This document shows positions 43,669 through 50,676 of a stretch of DNA of 64,000 nt, in pieces. The stretch is from G041228335 sp964580905 (GTDB lineage Bacteria; Pseudomonadota; Alphaproteobacteria; Puniceispirillales; UBA1172), in NCBI GenBank assembly GCA_964580905.1, contig CAZOLR010000002.1:62001-126000 (forward strand), in the 5' to 3' direction. The position numbers and the translations under genes are program-made. The notes under the pieces were generated by a model. The model had not been told where the DNA came from and did no database searches. It saw only the letters and a program-made list of their open reading frames with translations. Position 1 is the stretch's first letter. The number at the start of each line of letters is the position of its first letter.

Positions 43669-44979
43669 ATGGGATTTGATGACGTGGCGCGGCCATCGCA
43701 GCAATGGGTCCGGCTGATGGAAGATCTTGATCTTATTCATGATCTGGCCAGCGGTACCCGTGCGATGCGCGAAGCCGGCGCAAAATGGCTCCCCAAGGAG
43801 CCGGCAGAAAGCTGGGAGGCCTGGCGGTTACGACTTAACAGATCAATTCTTTTCAACGGATTTGCCCGCACCTGGCAGGCTTCGGCAGGTTATGTTCTCG
43901 GGGATACCATCACCCTCAAGGATGCTGATCCCAGGCTTTTATCCCTCTGCCAGAATATCGATGGCTCCGGCATGACCCTCGATAGGTTTGCCGCCATGAT
44001 GGTGCAGCTGATCCTCAGGGATGGTGCCGCCTATATTCTGGTCGATGCCCCGCGTGATGGCGGGTTGCCCTATTTTGTGCTGGTTGAGGCAAGCCAGATG
44101 ATAGGGCTCGTGCGCGACAGTGAAATGGCGCAAGTCCCCATGGGCGGATCGATCATTCAGGCAAGGCTGCATGAAACTATTAGCCGGAAAGAATCCAGAT
44201 TTGGCTACGTTCCGCATGACCGTATCCGGGTGTATGAACCTGGCCGATGGTCGATCTGGGAAGATGAGGACCAGAAGGGAAACTGGGCGGTCAAGGAAGA
44301 AGGTGAGATGGGGCTTGATGTTATCCCCCTTGTTGCGGCGGAGATGATACAGGGCAGGGGAAGCACGATACGCCCCCCCCTGATGGATCTGGCCTGGCTT
44401 AACCTTGCCCATTGGCAGTCATCAAGTGATCAGCGTCACATCCTGCATATTGCCAGAGTTCCCATCCTTTTCGCCCGCGGGATGAACAGTATGGACGGGC
44501 CGGTGGATATTGGTCCCAATCGTCTGATCGTGGCGGATGATCCGGCGGCAGAAGTCAGGTTTGTTGAGCATAGCGGGGCGGCTATTGAGGCCGGGCGGCA
44601 GGATTTGATGGATCTTGAGGAAAAGATGGCGGTCCTTGGTCTTGATCTGCTTCGGGACCGCCAGCATAACCCGACGGCAACTGGCCGTATGATTGAGGAA
44701 ACACGCCAGAATGCCACTCTTGTCATGTTGTCCGGCGTGATCAGGTCCAGTCTTGAAAACGCCTTTGGTCTGGCCGCCACCTGGCTTGGCATTGACCCGG
44801 CGGATGCAGGTAAGATCGTGATGCCGCGCCGTAACACGGAAATGATACGTATCGGCAATGATGCAGATATCCTGCTCAGCGCCCGACAGGCGGGCGATAT
44901 CAGCAGAGAGCAGTTCCTTCAGGAAATTGAACGTCGGGGCATTATCAAACCAGAACCAGATGCCTCATCTGCCTCCTGA
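43669..44979 (+). CDS. Phage portal protein, DUF4055 family
   Basis: 436 residues matching the DUF4055 portal-type family (LNRSILFNGFARTWQASAGYVLGD; ILRDGAAYILVDAPR...LPYFVLVEASQMIGL; SSDQRHILHIARVPILFARG). Portals form the ring through which DNA enters the capsid and bind the terminase. CAGGAGA lies 7 nt before the ATG. The gene is intact and is followed after 19 bp by a terminator. This differs from the HK97-type portal of RcGTA. Confidence 0.85.
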   Translation: MGFDDVARPSQQWVRLMEDLDLIHDLASGTRAMREAGAKWLPKEPAESWEAWRLRLNRSILFNGFARTWQASAGYVLGDTITLKDADPRLLSLCQNIDGSGMTLDRFAAMMVQLILRDGAAYILVDAPRDGGLPYFVLVEASQMIGLVRDSEMAQVPMGGSIIQARLHETISRKESRFGYVPHDRIRVYEPGRWSIWEDEDQKGNWAVKEEGEMGLDVIPLVAAEMIQGRGSTIRPPLMDLAWLNLAHWQSSSDQRHILHIARVPILFARGMNSMDGPVDIGPNRLIVADDPAAEVRFVEHSGAAIEAGRQDLMDLEEKMAVLGLDLLRDRQHNPTATGRMIEETRQNATLVMLSGVIRSSLENAFGLAATWLGIDPADAGKIVMPRRNTEMIRIGNDADILLSARQAGDISREQFLQEIERRGIIKPEPDASSAS

Positions 44980-44998
44980 TTGAAATTTCTGTCTCTAC

Positions 44999-45035
44999 GC
45001 GCGCAGTGCCTTAACCGCATCTGCGTGCTTTTTTT
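44999..45035 (+). terminator. Rho-independent terminator after the portal gene
   Basis: GCGCGCAG (44999-45006) and CTGCGTGC (45021-45028) form an 8-bp stem (one G-U), with TGC/GCA extending it inside, followed by seven T. It closes the terminase-portal transcript. Confidence 0.85.
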
Positions 45036-45069
45036 ATGGGTATTCCGTTCAAACGGCAAAGGAGAAACC

Positions 45070-45177
45070 ATGCCAGATCATCAGCCTAATATGCATTCTG
45101 AAATCGTTCAGGATGATGAAATCACACCTGAAATCATGCCGGAGACACAGCCGGATTACGGTGACCATCGGCCTTGA
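45070..45177 (+). pseudogene. 5' stub of a scaffold-like phage gene
   Basis: AAAGGAGAAACC leads to an ATG and 35 acidic residues (MPDHQPNMHSEIVQDDEITP...). Small acidic proteins in this place after a portal are usually scaffolding proteins. The frame runs into porin sequence and stops at 45177, so only the start of the gene remains. Identity as scaffold is inferred from place and composition. Confidence 0.5.
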
Positions 45178-45493
45178 CGCGATCACCCTTGCGGCATCCG
45201 TTGCCAACGCGGAATCAGGTTCATCCTCTGATGTGACCACTTCCGGCTTCGGGGTTGGCTACACCGTCAGTGATCAGCTGGCGCTCGGCTTCTCTGTCGG
45301 CTCTTCTGAAGATGACGGTAATGGCGATGAGCTCAGCACCAATTCGATCACAGCGTCCTACACGATTGCACCCGGCCTTAACGCCGCGGTCAGCCTTGAC
45401 AGCTACGAGCTGACAGCCGGTGCAAGCAGGGATGACGATGCGATGTCCAACGAAGGCACGATCACCAGCTTTTCCATTCAGGCCAATTTCTAA
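45157..45493 (+). pseudogene. 3' fragment of a Gram-negative porin gene
   Basis: About 111 residues with alternating beta-strand composition (GFGVGYTVSDQLALGFSVGS; SITASYTIAPGLNAAVSLDSYELTAG) ending in a terminal Phe (FSIQANF), as outer-membrane porins do. No start, signal peptide or N-terminal barrel precedes it; it begins where the stub sequence ends and lies in a different frame. The boundary near 45157 is approximate. Confidence 0.7.
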
Positions 45494-45538
45494 GGGTATG
45501 GCTTTCGCCCGGCCCATGAAAACCTGACAACACATGAT

Positions 45539-45572
45539 CCGCCCCGGGGTGTGTCCCGGGGCGGGTTTTTTC
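45539..45572 (+). terminator. Rho-independent terminator of the porin remnant
   Basis: CCGCCCCGGG (45539-45548) pairs with CCCGGGGCGG (45555-45564), 6-nt loop, then a T run. Perfect 10-bp stem. Confidence 0.92.
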
Positions 45573-45594
45573 TTATCATAACGGAGGATGAATA

Positions 45595-45936
45595 ATGACG
45601 AAACGACATAGCGGAAGACCTGATGATATGAACTTCAATCAGGCTGAGGACCAGCATGACCCGATGGATTACTACCCTGATCTCGGGGATGTCGACGCGC
45701 TCATCGAACACGCCGCCCGGCGCGGGGCACGCAATGCGCTGGCTGAACTGGGCCTCAGTGATACAACCGCACCTCAGGATATCCGTGATCTTCGCAATCT
45801 TCTGGTCAGCTGGCGCCGTATCCGCAAAGAGGCGTATAACACCGTGATCACTTTCAGTATCCGCGCCGCGCTTCTGATCATGTTCGGAATTGCCGCCGCG
45901 GTCATTTATTACAGCGGCGTGGACAGCATGCGGTAG
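45595..45936 (+). CDS. DUF6127 family membrane protein
   Basis: 113 residues. The conserved part LIEHAARRGARNALAELGLSD...DIRDLRNLLVSWRRIRKEAYNTVITFSIRAALLIMFGIAAAVIYY matches DUF6127, found beside phage lysis genes; a single C-terminal helix anchors it to the membrane. A holin-like or spanin-like role is possible but unproven. CGGAGGA precedes the ATG and a terminator follows. Confidence 0.7.
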   Translation: MTKRHSGRPDDMNFNQAEDQHDPMDYYPDLGDVDALIEHAARRGARNALAELGLSDTTAPQDIRDLRNLLVSWRRIRKEAYNTVITFSIRAALLIMFGIAAAVIYYSGVDSMR

Positions 45937-45964
45937 TCATCCGCACCATATCTCCGAAAAGACA

Positions 45965-45990
45965 AGAGGGCGAAGGCCCTCTATTTTTTT
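45965..45990 (+). terminator. Rho-independent terminator after DUF6127
   Basis: AGAGGGC (45965-45971), loop GAAG, GCCCTCT (45976-45982), then a run of T. It separates DUF6127 from the M15 peptidase. Confidence 0.85.
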
Positions 45991-46025
45991 GCCGTTTTCA
46001 TTCCGCCTGTATGTCGGGTCATGCC

Positions 46026-46442
46026 ATGCGACGTCATTTCATTTTCAGCAAAAGATCAGAAACCCAGCTCCGAAGTCTTCGGCCTGAACTTGCCCGCGTG
46101 GCGAGGCTTGCCTTACGCAAATCCCGGGTTGATTTCACCATCATCAGTGCCAGACGCACGATCCGGGAGCAACGCCGCCTTGTGGCCATGGGCAAATCCC
46201 GGACCCTTCGCTCACGTCATCTCAAAGGGGAGGCGCTGGATTTCGTGCCGCTTGACCCGACAACAGGCAAGGGCAGGTTTGACCGCGCCCTTGCGATAGA
46301 AGTCGCGGCGGCATTCATGGATGCCGGGCTTGAACTGGGTGTGCCTGTCCGCTGGGGCGGGATGTGGCGGAATTTTGAAGATATCCCGCATATTGAACTT
46401 GCGGGCCAATCCCCCGCCACCGTCCCTGCGGCAGAGCAATAA
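46026..46442 (+). CDS. M15-family peptidase (endolysin-like)
   Basis: 138 residues of the M15 (VanY/L-alanyl-D-glutamate peptidase) fold. Zinc ligands are His65 and Asp72 in SRHLKGEALD and His122 in DIPHIEL. It probably cuts peptidoglycan peptides, as phage endolysins do. No signal peptide is present. Start choice between 46026 and 46011 is weak: neither has a good ribosome site; 46026 gives the common M-R-x-F opening. It is convergent with the polyprenyl synthase gene. Confidence 0.8.
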   Translation: MRRHFIFSKRSETQLRSLRPELARVARLALRKSRVDFTIISARRTIREQRRLVAMGKSRTLRSRHLKGEALDFVPLDPTTGKGRFDRALAIEVAAAFMDAGLELGVPVRWGGMWRNFEDIPHIELAGQSPATVPAAEQ

Positions 46443-46475
46443 AATTCCCTGCAGTAAGGTCTTGTGAAAAGGCGA

Positions 46476-47465
46476 TCAGGCGGCGCGTGACGCGGCAAAA
46501 CCGGCCGCTTCCATCAGCGCATCCCTGATCTCAGAGCCGGGCAGTTCAGCCAGCTGATCGGCGGCACGTCCGGCATGGTGCCGGGCTTTTTCCAGCGTGC
46601 GCCCGATCGCATCATGCCGCATCAGCAGGTGCTGGGCTTCGGCAAGGTCACCGTCTTCGATCTGGCCTTCCCCGAGGGTGCGTTGCCAGAAATTCCTCTC
46701 TTCGGACGTGCCTTCGGCAAAGGCAATCATGACGGGCAGGGTTGTCTTGCCTTCGGCGAAATCATCGCCGACCGTCTTGCCTAGGGTGGATTGATCCGCC
46801 TGATAATCCAGCGCGTCGTCGGCAATCTGAAACGCGATCCCCAGTTCCATTCCGTATTCCCGCATCATGCCTGAAAGACGGGCATCTCCCCCCGCCACCA
46901 TGGCACCGGTCTCCGCCGCCGCGGCGAAAAGCTCCGCGGTCTTGCCGATAATCACCGACAGATAGTCTTCCACCACCGTATCCGGCTTGCCGGCAATCAG
47001 CATCTGGCTGATCTCGCCTTCGGTGATTCGCGCCGCCGCCGCGGCCAGTTTCCCAAGCACGCTGATATTGCCGGTTTCAACCATCAGCTCGAACGCTCGT
47101 GCAAACAGAAAATCCCCCACCAGAACACTGGCCTCATTGCCCCAGATGGCGTTCGCGGTCGCCTTGCCGCGCCGGAGACCGGATTCATCAATCACGTCGT
47201 CATGTAGCAAGGTGGCTGTGTGAATAAACTCAACCGAGGCCGCCAGTTTTGCCGCCATATCGGTTTTCCCGCCCGCCATCATTGCCCCGGCAAGGGTCAG
47301 CATCGGCCGGACACGTTTGCCGCCTGAAGCGACAAGATGGCCGGCAAGGGTGGGAATCAGTTCAATCTCGCTCTGCATCCGGTCAACGATAATGGCGTTG
47401 ACGTCTTGCATCGCACGCTCGGTCATGGACAAAAGCGGGCTCAGGGACGGGGTTGTCATGGGCAT
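46476..47465 (-). CDS. Polyprenyl diphosphate synthase (octaprenyl/decaprenyl type)
   Basis: Makes the long isoprenoid side chain of ubiquinone. It has 329 residues with both aspartate-rich motifs: LLHDDVIDESGLRRG and QIADDALDYQAD. The first helix contains the GGKRVRP motif. Chain length (C40 or C50) cannot be decided. GC in this gene is visibly higher than in its neighbours. MTTPSLSP at 47459 is an alternative start. Confidence 0.93.
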   Translation of the reverse strand: MPMTTPSLSPLLSMTERAMQDVNAIIVDRMQSEIELIPTLAGHLVASGGKRVRPMLTLAGAMMAGGKTDMAAKLAASVEFIHTATLLHDDVIDESGLRRGKATANAIWGNEASVLVGDFLFARAFELMVETGNISVLGKLAAAAARITEGEISQMLIAGKPDTVVEDYLSVIIGKTAELFAAAAETGAMVAGGDARLSGMMREYGMELGIAFQIADDALDYQADQSTLGKTVGDDFAEGKTTLPVMIAFAEGTSEERNFWQRTLGEGQIEDGDLAEAQHLLMRHDAIGRTLEKARHHAGRAADQLAELPGSEIRDALMEAAGFAASRAA

Positions 47466-47573
47466 ATACGGTCACGTCTGGTCATGATGGTATATCTCTT
47501 GGAAGAGACACCGCATGATGTCAAGCGCATTGCATCGTTTCTTTTCGTCAGGCTTCGGGTATAAACTCATCAT

Positions 47574-47792
47574 ATGAAGGATATTCTGACCTTAACAGAC
47601 CCGGTGCGGATATCATTTATCGAAGCGCTACTCAAGGAAGCGGGCATTGCCTACGCCATCCGGGATGGTTATATGGCGGATCTTCTCGGCATGCAGAATG
47701 GTCTCTTTCCCCGGCGGCTGGCCGTCGATGAAGAGGATGCGCGTCAGGCTGAACGAATTCTCCGCGGGGCAGATCAGTGGTACGATGACTGA
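47574..47792 (+). CDS. DUF2007-domain protein
   Basis: 72 residues of the DUF2007 (GlnB-like) family, small proteins of unknown function. Marks are DPVRISFIEALLKEAGIAYAIRDG and RRLAVDEEDARQAERIL. It overlaps the methyltransferase gene by 8 bp, and this pairing is common in alphaproteobacteria. Confidence 0.88.
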   Translation: MKDILTLTDPVRISFIEALLKEAGIAYAIRDGYMADLLGMQNGLFPRRLAVDEEDARQAERILRGADQWYDD

Positions 47793-48645
47793 ACACAACT
47801 CACCTGACAGAGAAGCGTCAATTCCTTGCGGCTCGTCCAGCGCTGAGGCCATGACGACAGAGAAACTGACCAAAGACAGCTGGTACGACGGCAGTCTCGT
47901 TCTCTGGCAGCCACGGACCGGGTTTCGCGCGACCACCGATGCCATAGTGCTGGCCGCAGCCGTCGACGGCGATGCGGCCCATGCGCTCGAACTGGGTGCC
48001 GGTGGCGGCGCGGCTTCCCTGGCTCTTGCCAGACGATGCGGCGGGATACGTATCACGGCGGTGGAACGTGACCCCCTGATGGCAGAAATGCTTGCACACA
48101 ATATCAGGGAAAATGATCTTGCCGGCCGTATTATTCCGCATCATGCCGATATCTTTGATACCGATGCCGAAAATCACTGGCGGGAACAGCATGATCATGT
48201 TTTCTTCAACCCGCCCTATAATGATGCCGCCTCCACGCAATCTGGTGATGAAAGACGTAAAGCCGCGGTGGCGGCCGATACCCTTGAGGGCTGGATCAGG
48301 ATTGGCATTCGGGCACTGATCCCGCGGGGTCAGCTGACGCTGATCAGCCGGGCGGATCGTCTGCCTGAAATCCTGACAGCACTTGAGGCTGAAAAGGCAG
48401 GTTCAGTGATCCTGAGGATGGTGCATGCCGAAGCGCAGCATCTGGCGATACGTGTCCTTGTGCGCGCCCGCAAAGGTATCGCAGGACGCCTTGAAATACT
48501 GCCGCCGCTGGTCTTGCGGGCCTCGCCGGAAACCCTGACGGCTGAGATGCAGGAGATCAGCCATCACCGCGCCGGGATTTCCCTGACGGTGCCCGGGCGC
48601 AGGTATCGTAAGCCGCGTCTTGCGCCCCGCACAGATAAAGGGTAG
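47785..48645 (+). CDS. TrmN6-like N6-adenine methyltransferase
   Basis: 286 residues: SAM-binding LELGAGGGAASLALA, then the catalytic NPPY motif in HVFFNPPYND. This is the layout of tRNA1(Val) (adenine37-N6)-methyltransferase and HemK-type enzymes. The start at 47785 overlaps DUF2007; MTTEKLTKDS at 47851 is also possible. Target tRNA is inferred from the family only. Confidence 0.83.
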   Translation: MTEHNSPDREASIPCGSSSAEAMTTEKLTKDSWYDGSLVLWQPRTGFRATTDAIVLAAAVDGDAAHALELGAGGGAASLALARRCGGIRITAVERDPLMAEMLAHNIRENDLAGRIIPHHADIFDTDAENHWREQHDHVFFNPPYNDAASTQSGDERRKAAVAADTLEGWIRIGIRALIPRGQLTLISRADRLPEILTALEAEKAGSVILRMVHAEAQHLAIRVLVRARKGIAGRLEILPPLVLRASPETLTAEMQEISHHRAGISLTVPGRRYRKPRLAPRTDKG

Positions 48646-48653
48646 GAAGAGCC

Positions 48654-49502
48654 ATGATCAGCCGCATCTTCTCATTGTTCCGCAAAGCAAGACCCGTTGT
48701 TCCCGTCATCCGCCTTCAGGGGATGATTGCCGCCTCTTCCGGCCTGAGGCGAGGGCTCAATATGGCCGGTCTTGCCCCCATCATTGACAAGGCTTTTGAT
48801 GTGAAGGGGATTGCGGCCGTCGCGCTTGTTATCAACTCGCCGGGCGGATCGCCGGTGCAGTCATCGCTGATTTATGACCGGATACGCCATCTGGCCCGAA
48901 AGAAAGATGTACCGGTGCTCAGCTTCGTTGAAGATGTCGCCGCTTCCGGGGGATACTGGCTGGCCTGTGCCGGGGATGAAATCTACGTGAACGGAGCTTC
49001 GGTGGTGGGATCGATCGGGGTTGTTTCGGCTGGCTTCGGTTTTGATGAAGCCATCAGCCGGATCGGGGTCAGCCGCCGCGTTTACACTTCTGGCACCCGT
49101 AAAGGCATGCTGGACCCGTTTCAGCCGGAACAGGAAGACGATATCACTCATCTGCGTGAGCTGCAGAAGGATATTCATGATCAGTTCATTGCCATGGTGA
49201 AGCATCGTCGCGGCACCAAACTGAAGGAAGAGGAAGAGCTTCTCTTTTCAGGCGCCTTCTGGACGGGGCGTAAGGGGATTGCCCTTGGACTTGCTGACAG
49301 GGAAGGTGAACTGAGGCAGGTGCTTGAAGAACGTTTTGGCAAACGTGTGGATATCCGGCTTATGCAGCCCAAACGTGGTCTTTTCGGGATGTCTTCAGGT
49401 CAGCTCGGTGTCGGGCTTTCCGGTCATCTGGCGGATGCCGGGGTCGATGCCATTCAACACGCGGCGGCTGAAAAGCTGGAACGCAGCCGCTACGGGTTAT
49501 AG
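48654..49502 (+). CDS. S49 family (SppA/SohB-like) peptidase
   Basis: 282 residues, single S49 domain. The catalytic pair is Ser98 in DVAASGGYW and Lys150 in RKGMLDPF, 52 residues apart as in bacterial SppA. It has no clear N-terminal membrane helix, unlike typical SppA, and may be cytosolic or membrane-associated. It probably degrades signal peptides or membrane proteins. Confidence 0.87.
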   Translation: MISRIFSLFRKARPVVPVIRLQGMIAASSGLRRGLNMAGLAPIIDKAFDVKGIAAVALVINSPGGSPVQSSLIYDRIRHLARKKDVPVLSFVEDVAASGGYWLACAGDEIYVNGASVVGSIGVVSAGFGFDEAISRIGVSRRVYTSGTRKGMLDPFQPEQEDDITHLRELQKDIHDQFIAMVKHRRGTKLKEEEELLFSGAFWTGRKGIALGLADREGELRQVLEERFGKRVDIRLMQPKRGLFGMSSGQLGVGLSGHLADAGVDAIQHAAAEKLERSRYGL

Positions 49503-49519
49503 GGAGATTATGGGCAGTC

Positions 49520-49723
49520 ATGTTCACGCCGCAGAAGATAGTGTTCCTCCTCCTCATACTGGGGTTTGTCTGGTTCCTTTTCCGGGTAATCGAAAAGCGC
49601 AACAAAATGGCGAAATCATCCCGCAAGGATCAGGGGGAAACCATGGACCTGACCGAGTGCTCTCGTTGCGGGAGGTGGGTTAATGCATCCTGTGAGGAAG
49701 ATAACTGCCCGATCAGCGGTTGA
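49520..49723 (+). CDS. Small membrane protein with C-terminal Cys cluster
   Basis: 67 residues: one N-terminal membrane helix (KIVFLLLILGFVWFLFRVI), a basic linker, then CSRCGRWVNASCEEDNC, a likely zinc-binding knuckle. It lies 17 bp after the S49 peptidase gene, on the same strand. Family and function not recognised; it has the look of a short conserved alphaproteobacterial protein. Confidence 0.6.
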   Translation: MFTPQKIVFLLLILGFVWFLFRVIEKRNKMAKSSRKDQGETMDLTECSRCGRWVNASCEEDNCPISG

Positions 49724-49777
49724 TGCTCTTCCCTCAATCAAGTATGGTGCGGCCATCGAGTGGACAAGGGTGCCCTG

Positions 49778-50674
49778 ATGACGACTTCAACTACCAGTTT
49801 TCAGCATATAATTCTGACGCTTCAACGCTACTGGGCTGACCAGGGATGCGTAATTCTTCAGCCCTATGATATGGAAGTCGGCGCCGGGACTTTTCATCCC
49901 GCAACAACCTTGCGCTCACTGGGCCCCGATGATGTTTGGCGTGCGGCCTACGTTCAGCCATCCCGGCGCCCGGCTGACGGCAGATATGGCGAAAACCCGA
50001 ACAGGCTCCAGCACTATTACCAGTTTCAGGTGATTATGAAACCGTCACCTGCCAATAGCCAGGATCTCTATCTTGGCTCGCTCAAGGCGATTGGCCTTGA
50101 TCCTATGGCCCATGATATCCGTTTTGTCGAAGATGACTGGGAAAGCCCCACCCTTGGCGCGGCGGGGCTTGGCTGGGAGGTTTGGTGCGATGGCATGGAA
50201 GTGTCCCAGTTCACCTATTTTCAGCAGGTGGGTGGAATAGAGTGTGATCCCGTGCCGGTGGAACTGACCTACGGGCTGGAGCGTCTTGTGATGTTTATTC
50301 AGGGCGTTGACAATGTCTATGATCTGGATTGGGACGGCGTGCCCAAGGATCAGGGGGGCAAGGTATACCGCGATATTTTCCATGCCGCTGAAATCCAGTA
50401 TTCACATCATAATTTTGATCGCGCCAATACCGACATGCTGATGCAGCATTTCCTCGATGCCGAGGCTGAATGCGCAAGCCTTCTGGACAGCACACCTTCT
50501 CTGCCTCTTCCGGCTTATGATCAGTGCATGAAAGCCAGCCATCTTTTCAATCTTCTTGATGCCCGCGGGGTAATTTCCGTGGCTGAAAGGCAGGGGTATA
50601 TCGGCCGCGTCCGGGCCCTTGCCAAAGCCTGCTGTGAAGCCTGGGTCGACGCCGGAAAACAGAAAGAAACCTGA
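49778..50674 (+). CDS. glyQ: Glycine-tRNA ligase alpha subunit
   Basis: Catalytic chain of the bacterial alpha2beta2 class II glycyl-tRNA synthetase. It has 298 residues with GCVILQPYDMEVGAGTFHPATTLRSLGP and QPSRRPADGRYGENPNRLQHYYQFQVI. The ATG at 49778 has AAGGG 7 nt upstream; a GTG 18 nt earlier would also be in frame. Two bp separate it from glyS. Confidence 0.97.
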   Translation: MTTSTTSFQHIILTLQRYWADQGCVILQPYDMEVGAGTFHPATTLRSLGPDDVWRAAYVQPSRRPADGRYGENPNRLQHYYQFQVIMKPSPANSQDLYLGSLKAIGLDPMAHDIRFVEDDWESPTLGAAGLGWEVWCDGMEVSQFTYFQQVGGIECDPVPVELTYGLERLVMFIQGVDNVYDLDWDGVPKDQGGKVYRDIFHAAEIQYSHHNFDRANTDMLMQHFLDAEAECASLLDSTPSLPLPAYDQCMKASHLFNLLDARGVISVAERQGYIGRVRALAKACCEAWVDAGKQKET

Positions 50675-50676
50675 TC

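Larger units (their letters stand above)
41377..46442 (+). mobile_element. Reduced prophage / packaging island
   Basis: Runs from DUF6362 to the M15 peptidase: DUF6362, terminase small and large subunits, DUF4055 portal, a scaffold-like stub joined to a porin remnant, DUF6127 and an M15 peptidase. There is no integrase, capsid, protease, tail or replication gene. The flanking hyuA/amidotransferase and polyprenyl synthase genes are ordinary chromosomal genes. The left edge may extend to the S24 and RHH genes at 40286-41283. Confidence 0.7.

Noticed and set aside
41377..44979. An RcGTA-type gene transfer agent cluster
   Set aside because: The portal is of the DUF4055 family and capsid, protease, adaptor and tail genes are absent; only terminase-level similarity remains.
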